From Candidatus Tectimicrobiota bacterium (GTDB taxonomy: Bacteria > JACPSX01), in NCBI GenBank assembly GCA_016193065.1, contig JACPSX010000012.1:1-6355 (forward strand): a stretch of 6,355 nucleotides of DNA. Direction: 5' to 3'. Both the position numbers and the translations under genes were made by a program. Of the stretch, positions 1-5,558 are shown in pieces. How positions within the stretch are numbered: the stretch's first letter is position 1; each line of letters begins with the position of its first letter. Under the pieces are notes generated by a model. It worked only from the letters and a program-made list of their open reading frames with translations. It searched no databases and was not told the DNA's origin.

Positions 1-13
1 AAATTGGGTGATG

Positions 14-83
14 CAGGGTCGCGATTTATCGCGCCCTAGTTTGTCTGTAGATCCTCGTCGGGCGCAATGAATTGCGCCCCTAC
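14..83. repeat. Composite REP-like palindrome pair, copy A
   Basis: There are two palindromes separated by a short spacer. The left one (16-36) has CGCGAT/ATCGCG arms around TT. The right one (60-79) is a perfect 9-bp GGGCGCAAT/ATTGCGCCC pair around GA, followed by CCTAC. The same two-palindrome arrangement recurs at 258-337 in the same order and orientation, so this is a repeated element and not chance symmetry. The left arm has a T (19) where copy B has G. The right end overlaps the last bases of the transposase relic, and its CTAC end supplies the minus-strand TAG stop of that frame. Paired palindromes next to a RAYT gene fit the known REP/RAYT association. That this transposase family moved this element is inference. 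Confidence 0.8.
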
Positions 84-567
84 ATAGGGCTCGCTAACCA
101 GCGGTCAAATTCATCCTCGCCTTTCCGGCGAGGGTTCTCCCGGTCGAGTTCCCAGCGCAGCGGATTGGTGGCAATATATTGCCGGATGCGGTTTAGGGAT
201 TCATCGTTGCGAATGATATGCTCGAAGTAGTTGCGCTGCCACTCGACTTTCCCCAATGTAGGGGCGCGATTTATCGCGCCTGGGTTTGTTCTGACTGCCG
301 GCAGATCATCGCCGGGCGCAATAAATTGCGCCCCTACCAGGACGATAATGCCATGGATATGGTTGGAAGTCTCTCTGGTAGCCCGTCCCAGACCGTCTGT
401 ACCACCCGCCCCGCATCGTTCAACACCATTTTCTCGTCTTCCACCTTTGCAAGTAAATTTTCCCGATTCCGGGCGCAGATCGTCACGAAATAGGCACCGG
501 TCTGGGAGTAATCATACCCTCGTAGGCGAAGCCAACGGCGATGGTGAATGGACCGGCAGGATGGCAT
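80..567 (-). pseudogene. Broken REP-associated tyrosine transposase (RAYT, IS200-like Y1 family)
   Basis: The 5' part (567 down to about 375) encodes the RAYT N-terminus: HHRRWLRLRGYDYSQTGAYF, then VTICARNREN and MVLNDAGRVV. The 3' part (364 down to 80) is open in another frame. It contains the HUH metal-binding motif as NHIHGIIVL, then WQRNYFEHIIRN and RQYIATNPLRWELD, whose tyrosines include the expected nucleophile, and it ends at TAG (82-80). Two pieces seem missing compared with the family. One is the stretch normally between WxxLP and the HUH motif; its loss coincides with the frameshift near 365-375. The other, in frame, is about 30-40 residues between TLGK and WQRNY. Family members bind and cleave single-stranded REP hairpins. 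With two deletions and a frameshift this copy should be inactive. Family assignment is firm; the exact deletion sizes are estimates from memory of the family. Confidence 0.85.
258..337. repeat. Composite REP-like palindrome pair, copy B, inside the RAYT frame
   Basis: The element is bounded by a perfect 10-bp inverted repeat, GTAGGGGCGC (258-267) and GCGCCCCTAC (328-337). Inside are two hairpins: GGCGCGAT/ATCGCGCC (263-280, TT loop) and GGGCGCAAT/ATTGCGCCC (314-333, AA loop). It is homologous to 14-83, with a spacer about 10 bases longer. On the minus strand it is read through in frame by the transposase relic as VGAQFIAP ... GAINRAPT, so the whole element sits in coding sequence without adding a stop. 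Its mechanism of spread is not shown by the sequence. Confidence 0.85.
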
Positions 568-664
568 AAATGGATATCCTAAGACGAGTTCATGATTTAC
601 CCCTATGGCTTCCCGATATTATCAAAAACCACGCCGTAAGGCGAATCCCTGGGGCACTCAGTTC

Positions 665-693
665 TTGACACGAGGCCCCAAGCCGAGTAAACT
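665..693 (+). promoter_or_regulatory. Candidate sigma-70-type promoter for the rhamnose operon
   Basis: A perfect TTGACA (-35) at 665-670 is followed after exactly 17 bases by TAAACT (-10) at 688-693. Transcription would start near 700, about 70 bases before rfbA, giving a leader that contains the hairpin at 731-750. A second TTGACA at 722-727 lacks a good -10 partner at the right distance. This is a motif match only. Confidence 0.5.
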
Positions 694-730
694 TTTGCCG
701 ATTTAATCGTACAGTAATTCCTTGACAATA

Positions 731-750
731 TTGGCTTTGTAAAAAGCCAA
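731..750 (+). promoter_or_regulatory. Leader hairpin with GTAA tetraloop upstream of rfbA
   Basis: TTGGCTTT-GTAA-AAAGCCAA is a perfect 8-bp stem closed by a GNRA-class tetraloop (GUAA in RNA). It lies between the predicted promoter and the purine-rich ribosome binding region (751-770). No T-run follows on either strand, so it is not a standard intrinsic terminator. It could stabilise the 5' end of the mRNA, affect translation, or act as a pausing or recruitment hairpin. None of these roles is shown. Confidence 0.45.
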
Positions 751-770
751 GAGGGGGAAGGCGTGGGGAG

Positions 771-1530
771 ATGAAGGGCGTGATTCTTGCGGGGGGGCTG
801 GGCAGCCGGCTGTCCCCGCTCACCAAAATCACGAACAAACATTTGCTACCGGTTTACGATAAGCCGATGGTCTTTTACCCTCTGCAGTGCCTGGTGAACG
901 CGGGGATCACCGACATCATGATCGTTACTGGAGGCAACAATGCCGGAGACTTCTTGAAGCTTCTGGGCAACGGCAAGGACTTTGGCCTCAAACATCTCCA
1001 CTATGCCTATCAGGAAGGGGAGGAGGGGATTGCTGCAGCCTTGAGCCTGGCAGAGCATTTTGCCGACAACGAGAAAATCTGTGTGGTGCTGGGCGACAAC
1101 ATTATCGAGGGGAACATCCGGAGCGCTGTTGAGGAGTTCCAGAAGCGGGAGTCGGGGGCAAAAATCCTCCTCAAGGAGGTGGAAGACTCGGAGCGGTTCG
1201 GGGTGCCCGTCTTTAACGGGGACAAGATTGTGCGGATTGAGGAGAAGCCGGCAGAACCGGGTTCAGATCGAGGAGAAGCCGGCAAAGCCCGGCTCACGCT
1301 ACGCCGTCACGGGCATTTACATGTACGACCACAGGGTCTTTGACATCGTCCGGAAGCTTGTCCCTTCCCGTCGCGGCGAACTGGAGATTACCGACGTGAA
1401 CAACGATTACATTGCCCGGGGAGATATGTCCTGGGGCGTTCTGGAGGGGTGGTGGACGGACGCGGGGACCTTCCCGTCGCTCTTGAGGGCGAGCAATCTG
1501 GTGGCCACGACCGGGGCCAACAAGCTGTGA
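771..1530 (+). pseudogene. rfbA: Glucose-1-phosphate thymidylyltransferase (RmlA/RfbA), frameshifted
   Basis: The product would make dTDP-glucose from glucose-1-phosphate and dTTP, the first step of dTDP-L-rhamnose synthesis. From 771 the frame gives a typical nucleotidyltransferase: GGLGSRLSPLT (residues 8-18), KHLLPVYDKPM, the metal-binding LGDN (Asp109), and IVRIEEKPAEPGS up to about residue 165. An extra, diverged 31-base copy (1235-1296) then shifts the frame, and translation would end at 1343 with an unrelated tail. The true C-terminus continues in the other frame: SRYAVTGIYMYD, ELEITDVN, GWWTDAGT, ending at TGA 1528-1530. Removing one 31-base copy restores a 242-residue protein, the size of the short RmlA type. 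The start is ATG 771, with GAGGGGGA at 751-758 and GGGGAG adjacent. Unless the shift is an assembly artefact, no full enzyme is made. Confidence 0.88.
1235..1296 (+). repeat. Imperfect 31-bp tandem duplication within rfbA
   Basis: Copy 1 is 1235-1265 and copy 2 is 1266-1296, with 26 of 31 bases identical. Each encodes the IEEKPA(E/K)PGS segment just before the YAVTG motif of RmlA, a segment that family members have once. Four of the five differences fall at third codon positions (ATT/ATC, CCG/CCC, GGT/GGC, and the third base of GAA/AAG); the fifth makes Glu to Lys. Because 31 is not a multiple of three, the duplication puts the two halves of rfbA in different frames. Confidence 0.9.
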
Positions 1531-1539
1531 GGAGCCGGC

Positions 1540-1623
1540 ATGGATAAGCCTGCTGTTATACGAACGTGTGACCTGGTCATTGAAGTCGGTCTCCTGATCT
1601 TTCTCTGCCGAGAGTTCGTGTAG
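1540..1623 (+). CDS. Tiny ORF (27 aa), possible remnant of a membrane-protein start
   Basis: GAGGAG (1529-1534), overlapping the rfbA stop, lies 5 bases before ATG 1540, an excellent ribosome binding site. The 27-residue frame reads MDKPAVIRTCDLVIEVGLLI and then a short hydrophobic-to-polar tail, with TAG at 1621. The beginning resembles the cytoplasmic lead-in and first membrane segment of polysaccharide membrane proteins such as O-antigen ligases, so it may be the remnant of a gene deleted between rfbA and rfbC. That identity is a guess. It could also be a real small peptide or chance. Bases 1624-1694 after it show no coding signal that I can recognise. Confidence 0.3.
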   Translation: MDKPAVIRTCDLVIEVGLLIFLCREFV

Positions 1624-1694
1624 TTATTCCAGGGCCAGGATCAGCCACTCGACAGCCGGCTTCCTTGCATCCGCAAAGGTACAGGGGTGATAGG

Positions 1695-1880
1695 GTGAAG
1701 CTTATTGATGGGGACAAAGTGAAGCAGCTCCAGGTCATTCCCGACGAACGGGGTCGCCTCATGGAAATCCTGCGCTGCGACGACGAGAATTTTGTCAAGT
1801 TTGGTCAGGTCTACATGACGACGGTTTTTCCCGGGGTCGTCAAGGGCTGGCATGACCATTTTTACCCCCTCTCTCCTTGA
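1695..1880 (+). pseudogene. rfbC: dTDP-4-dehydrorhamnose 3,5-epimerase (RmlC-like), N-terminal stub
   Basis: RmlC epimerises dTDP-4-keto-6-deoxyglucose at C3 and C5, the third step of the rhamnose pathway. The frame gives KLIDGDKVKQLQVIPDERGR, then LMEILRCDDENFVKFGQVYM and TTVFPGVVKGWHDH, a clear match to the start of the RfbC/cupin epimerase family, and then changes to FYPLSP and stops. About 55 of a usual 150-180 residues remain, so the cupin barrel and active site are lost. I see no continuation in any frame between 1881 and 2005. GTG 1695 is chosen as start because it matches the family N-terminus and AGGGG lies just upstream; ATG 1665 in the same frame would add ten residues with no ribosome binding site. 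The break point is followed by repeat-like DNA. It is almost certainly non-functional. Confidence 0.85.
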
Positions 1881-1922
1881 GAGCCGCTCTGAACCCAATG
1901 CCCCTTGTCGGTGTTTCCCGGT

Positions 1923-1960
1923 CCCTTCCTACCTGGAAGGGAAGGTCAGAATGAGGGTCT
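1923..1960. repeat. Degenerate palindromic repeat downstream of the rfbC stub
   Basis: CCCTTCC (1923-1929) and GGAAGGG (1935-1941) form a 7-bp hairpin with a 5-base loop, followed by AGGTCAGAATGAGGG. By eye this parallels 3884-3917 (CCCTCTCCC, CTGG, GGGAGAGGG, CAAGGGTGAGGG), so the two look like diverged members of one repeat family. The preceding bases 1865-1885 (CCCCTCTCTCC, GAGAG) may belong to the same or an adjacent copy. No U-run follows the hairpin, so a terminator role is not supported. Confidence 0.5.
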
Positions 1961-2005
1961 CTAAGGAATGCGCACGCGGCACAGATAGGATGAGGTGAGG
2001 CCGAT

Positions 2006-3016
2006 ATGAAAGTTCTGGTCACCGGTGGAGCCGGGTTTATCGGCAGCAATTTTATCCGCTTCCTGGTGCGCAACCATCCGGACTGCGATGTGATCAACCT
2101 GGACAAGCTCACCTACGCAGGAAACCTGGAGAATCTCTCCGACCTGGAGACCGTAGCGCAGTACCGCTTTGTCAAGGGGGATATTGCGGACAAGAAACTG
2201 GTGGGACGCGTTTTCCAGGAAGCCCCGGATGCAGTGGTTAACTTCGCTGCCGAATCCCACGTCGATCGCAGCATTCTCAAAGCAGACCAATTCGTGAAAA
2301 CCAATGTGCTTGGCATTCAGGTTCTTCTGGAATGTGCCCGTACGGCAGGAACTCAACGCTTTATTCAAGTGTCCACCGACGAGGTTTACGGGAGCGCAGC
2401 TTCAGGAGAGACCTTTTCCGAGGAGTCTTCCATGCATCCCAACAGCCCCTACGCAGCCAGCAAAGCCGCAGCCGACCTGCTGGCACGCGCTTACTATCAC
2501 ACCTATGGATTCCCTGTGATCATCACCCGCTGCACGAACAATTATGGTCCCTACCAATTTCCCGAAAAGCTCCTGCCGCTGATGATCACCAACGCTCTGG
2601 CGGATCAACCGTTGCCGGTTTACGGTGACGGGTACAACGTTCGGGACTGGATTCACGTGGAAGACCATTGCGCGGCTCTCGATCGGGTGCTCCATCAGGG
2701 ACGACTTGGGGAAATCTACAACATCGGATCTCACTGTGAGAAAACCAACCTGGAAATGGTGAAAGAGCTGTTGGGGATTCTCAATAAACCGCAGTCCCTG
2801 GTCCGCTTCGTGAAGGACCGACCGGGTCATGACAGACGTTATGCGCTGAATGTCAGCAAGATTCAGCGGGAACTGGGCTGGCGGCATCAGATCTCCTTAG
2901 GGGATGGACTGCGGCAGACTGTCGCGTGGTACTCCTGCCATCGAGAATGGTGGGAGCGGGTCAAGCGCGGGGAGTACCGAAAATACTACAAGAAAGTATA
3001 TGGCAGGATCTCGTGA
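2006..3016 (+). CDS. rfbB: dTDP-glucose 4,6-dehydratase (RmlB)
   Basis: This cytoplasmic extended short-chain dehydrogenase converts dTDP-glucose to dTDP-4-keto-6-deoxyglucose using tightly bound NAD. The 336-residue length is normal for RmlB. Visible landmarks are the NAD-binding GGAGFIGSN (7-15), AAESHVDRS (81-89), STDEVYG (123-129) with catalytic Thr124, Asp125 and Glu126, the YxxxK pair Tyr149/Lys153 in SPYAASKA, and RCTNNYGPYQFPEKL followed by VYGDGYNVRDWIHVEDHC, which together are diagnostic of RmlB. The start is ATG 2006, with GAGGTGAGG at 1992-2000 placed 5 bases upstream. It is followed 17 bases later by rfbD. It looks fully intact, unlike the upstream rfbA and rfbC, so its substrate would need an RmlA made elsewhere. 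Confidence 0.97.
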   Translation: MKVLVTGGAGFIGSNFIRFLVRNHPDCDVINLDKLTYAGNLENLSDLETVAQYRFVKGDIADKKLVGRVFQEAPDAVVNFAAESHVDRSILKADQFVKTNVLGIQVLLECARTAGTQRFIQVSTDEVYGSAASGETFSEESSMHPNSPYAASKAAADLLARAYYHTYGFPVIITRCTNNYGPYQFPEKLLPLMITNALADQPLPVYGDGYNVRDWIHVEDHCAALDRVLHQGRLGEIYNIGSHCEKTNLEMVKELLGILNKPQSLVRFVKDRPGHDRRYALNVSKIQRELGWRHQISLGDGLRQTVAWYSCHREWWERVKRGEYRKYYKKVYGRIS

Positions 3017-3033
3017 CTTCGCGAGGAACATGG

Positions 3034-3915
3034 ATGCCCCGAATTCTGATTACCGGTGCCAGAGGAATGCTGGGGAGTGCACTGGTCCGTTTTCTCCAGA
3101 AGAAAAAAAAGGAGAAAATTGAGCTTTTCCCCTGCGACCTTGAGGATCTGGATGTAACCAACCCGGGGGGCGTCAGATCCGGAATTGGAGACATCAAACC
3201 CCATATAGTCATTCATGCGGCCGCCTTCACAGACGTGGACGGCTGTGAGGTGGATGAAAAAAAAGCAATGTCGGTGAATGCCGAGGGGACAAAAAGCGTG
3301 GCGCAAGCCTGCGCGGAAGTGGGGGCCCGGCTGATCTACATAAGCACGGATTTTGTATTCGATGGTACAAAGCGCTCGCCATACAGCGAGGCGGATTCTC
3401 CGAATCCGGTTAATGTTTATGGTCAATCCAAGCTGCGCGGTGAGGAATACGTATCAGGAATTCTGCTCGACTTTTTGATCGTTCGAACGTCGTGGCTTTT
3501 CGGTCCGGGAGGCAGGAATTTTGTGGATACGATCCGCTGCCTGGCGGATAGCCGGAAGACTCTTTCCGTGGTCACGGATCAGGTCGGCAGTCCGACTTTT
3601 TCTGAAGATCTGACGGAGGCGCTCTGGCTTCTCGCGGATTCCGAAGCGGGGGGAATCGTTCATGTGAGCAATGAAGGTGCCTGCTCACGTTATGAATGGG
3701 CGAGAAAAATCGTGGAATTTTCAGAGAAAAATCCTGCGATGGTTCGTCCGTCCACTTCACAAGAGGTGATCAGACCCGCGCGACGACCAAGTTACTCGGT
3801 TCTAAATTCGTCACGGTTCAAGGAAATTACCGGTCGTTCGTTAAGGCCCTGGGTTGATGCGGTGGAAGCTTACCTTTCCTCATCCCTCTCCCCTGGCGGG
3901 AGAGGGCAAGGGTGA
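3034..3915 (+). CDS. rfbD: dTDP-4-dehydrorhamnose reductase (RmlD) with repeat-derived C-terminus
   Basis: RmlD reduces dTDP-4-keto-L-rhamnose to dTDP-L-rhamnose with NAD(P)H, the last pathway step. The 293-residue frame has GARGMLGS (8-15), HAAAFTDVDGCE (61-72), STDFVFDG (104-111), the YxxxK pair Tyr129/Lys133 in YGQSKLRGEE, TSWLFGPGGRNFV and TDQVGSPT, all typical of RmlD. ATG 3034 is chosen because GAGGA (3023-3027) lies before it and the protein then begins directly with the Rossmann fold (MPRILITGARG); the frame is open upstream but that extension overlaps rfbB. The natural end is near RPWVDAVEAYL; the final 12 residues (SSSLSPGGRGQG) and the stop come from a palindromic repeat at 3878-3917. 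The tail should be tolerated. A run of eight A encodes KKKK near residue 24. Confidence 0.95.
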   Translation: MPRILITGARGMLGSALVRFLQKKKKEKIELFPCDLEDLDVTNPGGVRSGIGDIKPHIVIHAAAFTDVDGCEVDEKKAMSVNAEGTKSVAQACAEVGARLIYISTDFVFDGTKRSPYSEADSPNPVNVYGQSKLRGEEYVSGILLDFLIVRTSWLFGPGGRNFVDTIRCLADSRKTLSVVTDQVGSPTFSEDLTEALWLLADSEAGGIVHVSNEGACSRYEWARKIVEFSEKNPAMVRPSTSQEVIRPARRPSYSVLNSSRFKEITGRSLRPWVDAVEAYLSSSLSPGGRGQG

Positions 3916-3917
3916 GG
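3878..3917. repeat. REP-like palindrome forming the 3' end of rfbD
   Basis: CCCTCTCCC (3884-3892) and GGGAGAGGG (3898-3906) form a perfect 9-bp stem with loop CTGGC. An outer pair, CCTCA (3878-3882) and TGAGG (3913-3917), extends the symmetry. This is the CCCTCTCCC/GGGAGAGGG, GGTGAGGG kind of dispersed palindrome common in many bacterial genomes. Its bases are translated as the last residues of RmlD and its TGA is the stop. After transcription it could also act as an mRNA 3' stabiliser between rfbD and the next gene, which is inference. Confidence 0.8.
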
Positions 3918-3968
3918 GGGACTTCTTGCGCGGTGGTTTGCACTCATTGTAGCGGAGAGCTGTAAGCG

Positions 3969-4469
3969 ATGATCCCTGAGTGGTATGCGGTGCGCACCAT
4001 GAGCCGGCATGAGCAGCGGGTCACTGACAGACTTACGAGCAAGGCTTTCCAGGTCTTTTACCCGACGCTGGAGGTCTGGAGTCAGTGGAAGGACCGCAAA
4101 ACGAAGGTCCGGAAGCCCTTGTTTCCAGGCTATCTGTTCATCCAGTTCGAACTGACCCGGGAGGCCTGGATCGAGGTTTTGAAAACTCCGGGGGTGGCCA
4201 ACATCCTGGGCTATACCGATGAACCGACACCGGTGCCTGAGGAGCAGATTCACTCCGTGCAGACGGTTTTGACGGCAGGGGTTCCCGTCAGACCCCATCC
4301 CTACTTGAACGTGGGGGATAAGGTCATCGTGATTGAGGGTCCCCTCAAGGGGGCGATTGGGATCTTCACCGGTTTTGATCACAAGAAGGGGAAGCTGATC
4401 ATCTCGGTGGATCTGTTGTGCCGCTCCATCGAGGTAGAACTGGAAACCCGCGAGGTAGAGAAGTTTTAG
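3969..4469 (+). CDS. NusG-family transcription antiterminator (UpxY/RfaH/LoaP-type paralog)
   Basis: The 166-residue protein has an NGN domain (about 1-100) beginning EWYAVRTMSRHEQRV, with the typical PLFPGYLFIQF (50-60), the aromatic/PGY core that contacts the RNA polymerase clamp. A C-terminal KOW domain (about 114-166) contains NVGDKVIVIEGPLKGAIGIF and GKLIISVDLLCRSIEVELE. Housekeeping NusG sits with secE and ribosomal protein genes; this one sits in a sugar cluster, where specialised paralogs reduce pausing and premature termination across long polysaccharide operons. The start is ATG 3969, with GGAG at 3954-3957 somewhat far upstream. It begins 53 bases after rfbD and probably opens the second unit of the locus. 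The family is firm; which subfamily is not decided. Confidence 0.9.
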   Translation: MIPEWYAVRTMSRHEQRVTDRLTSKAFQVFYPTLEVWSQWKDRKTKVRKPLFPGYLFIQFELTREAWIEVLKTPGVANILGYTDEPTPVPEEQIHSVQTVLTAGVPVRPHPYLNVGDKVIVIEGPLKGAIGIFTGFDHKKGKLIISVDLLCRSIEVELETREVEKF

Positions 4470-4589
4470 GGCGGCCGCGGTGGGAATTCGAGGTGGGTCC
4501 CTTTCAGCTAAGGGGTAGGTGGCCGCTGTCTTTCCTCCTGTGACTGACGGGGCGAAGCTGTCTTTATGGATAATAGAAGGCGGAAACTG
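4470..4589 (+). other. Non-coding leader between the NusG paralog and the epimerase gene
   Basis: This 120-base gap is longer than the others in the downstream unit. It contains the 8-bp palindrome GCGGCCGC (4471-4478), two GGTGGG direct repeats (4479-4484 and 4492-4497) and a distant GGCCGC (4521-4526) able to pair with GCGGCC at 4471. I see no intrinsic terminator, clear promoter or ops-like element. In related loci such a leader is where a NusG paralog loads, but nothing here proves it. Confidence 0.35.
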
Positions 4590-5558
4590 ATGACGATCCA
4601 GGGCAAGCGCATTTTCCTAACTGGGGGAGCGGGCTTTATCGGCTCGACTCTGGCAGGCCGTCTCTTGGAGGACAACGAAGTTGTTATCTATGACAGCTTC
4701 GAGCGGGATGCTTTGAGCGCAAGGGAATTCTCCCATCATAAGAACCTGCGGCGGATCCGGGGTGACATTCTGGACCATGCGGGCATTCAGTCGGCGATGG
4801 AAGGAGCCAACATCGTAGTCCATCTTGCAGCCATCGCCGGGGTGGATACAGTAATCAAGAGTCCAACCTCCACAATGCGGGTGAATCTCCTGGGGACCTA
4901 TAACGTACTTCAAGCCGCGCTGGGTCTAACGAACTGTGAGCGGGTCGTGACGTTCTCCACTAGCGAGGTGTTCGGTACCTACGCTTACCGTGTCAGCGAG
5001 GATGACACTGTGAATACCGGAGCGGTCGGAGAGGCTCGCTGGACGTATGCGGTCAGCAAACTGGCCGGAGAGCATATGAGCTACGCCTATTTCAAGGAAT
5101 TTGCTCTGCCCACGGTCATCGTGCGTCCGTTCAACGTTTACGGACCCGGTCAGGTCGGCGAAGGCGCGATTCACGTTTTCGTCCAGCGATCTCTCTCCGG
5201 CCAGGATCTCTTGATCCATGGGGACGGTGACCAGATTCGATCCTGGACTTACATCGACGATATGGTGGATGGCATCCTGCTGGTGATGGGGCGACCAGAA
5301 GCCGTCGGGCAGTCTTTCAACCTCGGCAACCCACGAGGTACGGTGACGGTCAACGGCTTGGCGGAGCTCATCCTGGCCGTGACCGGCTCTTCTTCGAAGA
5401 TCGCGTATGTCCCAAGACAAGCAGCCGATGTCGAGCTGCGGATCCCCAGCATAGAAAAAGCCCGAACGCTCCTCGGCTTTCAACCGATCGTCGGTCTCCG
5501 GGAAGGAATCGAGCGAACGGTGGCATGGTATCGGATCCTCAGGAACAACGACCGGTAG
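4590..5558 (+). CDS. NAD-dependent sugar-nucleotide epimerase/dehydratase (extended SDR)
   Basis: The 322-residue cytoplasmic enzyme has an N-terminal Rossmann fold with GGAGFIGS (12-19), acidic Asp35 at the end of beta-2 (VVIYDSFERD), HLAAIAGVD (78-86), and the catalytic set Ser123/Thr124 in FSTSEVFGT with Tyr153/Lys157 in WTYAVSKLAGEH. VRPFNVYGPGQ, IHGDGDQIRSWTYIDDMVDG and the C-terminal TVAWYR complete an extended-SDR pattern. SEDD followed by VGEARWTYAVSK recalls UDP-glucuronate decarboxylase and ArnA-dehydrogenase relatives, but 4-epimerases and 4,6-dehydratases share these elements, so the substrate is undecided. ATG 4590 is preferred over in-frame ATG 4566 because AGAAGGCGGA precedes it and the fold starts sooner. 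Its 3' end overlaps the aminotransferase gene by 34 bases, so the two are probably translated together and act in one pathway. Confidence 0.9.
   Translation: MTIQGKRIFLTGGAGFIGSTLAGRLLEDNEVVIYDSFERDALSAREFSHHKNLRRIRGDILDHAGIQSAMEGANIVVHLAAIAGVDTVIKSPTSTMRVNLLGTYNVLQAALGLTNCERVVTFSTSEVFGTYAYRVSEDDTVNTGAVGEARWTYAVSKLAGEHMSYAYFKEFALPTVIVRPFNVYGPGQVGEGAIHVFVQRSLSGQDLLIHGDGDQIRSWTYIDDMVDGILLVMGRPEAVGQSFNLGNPRGTVTVNGLAELILAVTGSSSKIAYVPRQAADVELRIPSIEKARTLLGFQPIVGLREGIERTVAWYRILRNNDR

Noticed and set aside
218-569. Plus-strand open frames opposite the transposase relic
   Set aside because: They lie antisense to recognisable RAYT sequence, have low-complexity composition and match no family, so they are shadows.
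1-570. CRISPR array suggested by repeated palindromic units
   Set aside because: There are only two copies, 175 bases apart, lying in and at the end of a transposase gene, with no regular spacers.
722-750. Second TTGACA as an additional promoter for rfbA
   Set aside because: At 16-18 bases spacing the sequence is AGCCAA-like, with no acceptable -10 element, and the region is occupied by the hairpin stem.
1923-1941. Hairpin as an intrinsic terminator after rfbC
   Set aside because: No T-run follows on either strand, and the sequence resembles a dispersed palindrome.
2402-2887. Long minus-strand open frame (161 codons) inside rfbB
   Set aside because: It is antisense to a strongly conserved gene and has no recognisable domain, as expected for a shadow in GC-rich coding DNA.
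3102-3120. A8 run followed by AAGGAG in rfbD, resembling an A_AAA_AAG programmed frameshift site
   Set aside because: The zero frame gives full-length RmlD, whereas a -1 shift ends within a few codons (stop by 3122). Nothing useful is gained, so it is treated as a lysine-rich stretch.
3938-3966. TTGCAC-17-TGTAAG as a promoter for the NusG paralog
   Set aside because: The -10 would abut the start codon at 3969, placing the transcription start inside the gene.
4470-4493. Adjacent NotI (GCGGCCGC) and EcoRI (GAATTC) sites, reminiscent of a cloning-vector polylinker
   Set aside because: The spacing and bases between the sites do not match the common vector linkers I recall, and the flanks are ordinary genomic sequence, so coincidence is more likely. 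A vector-contamination screen would settle it.
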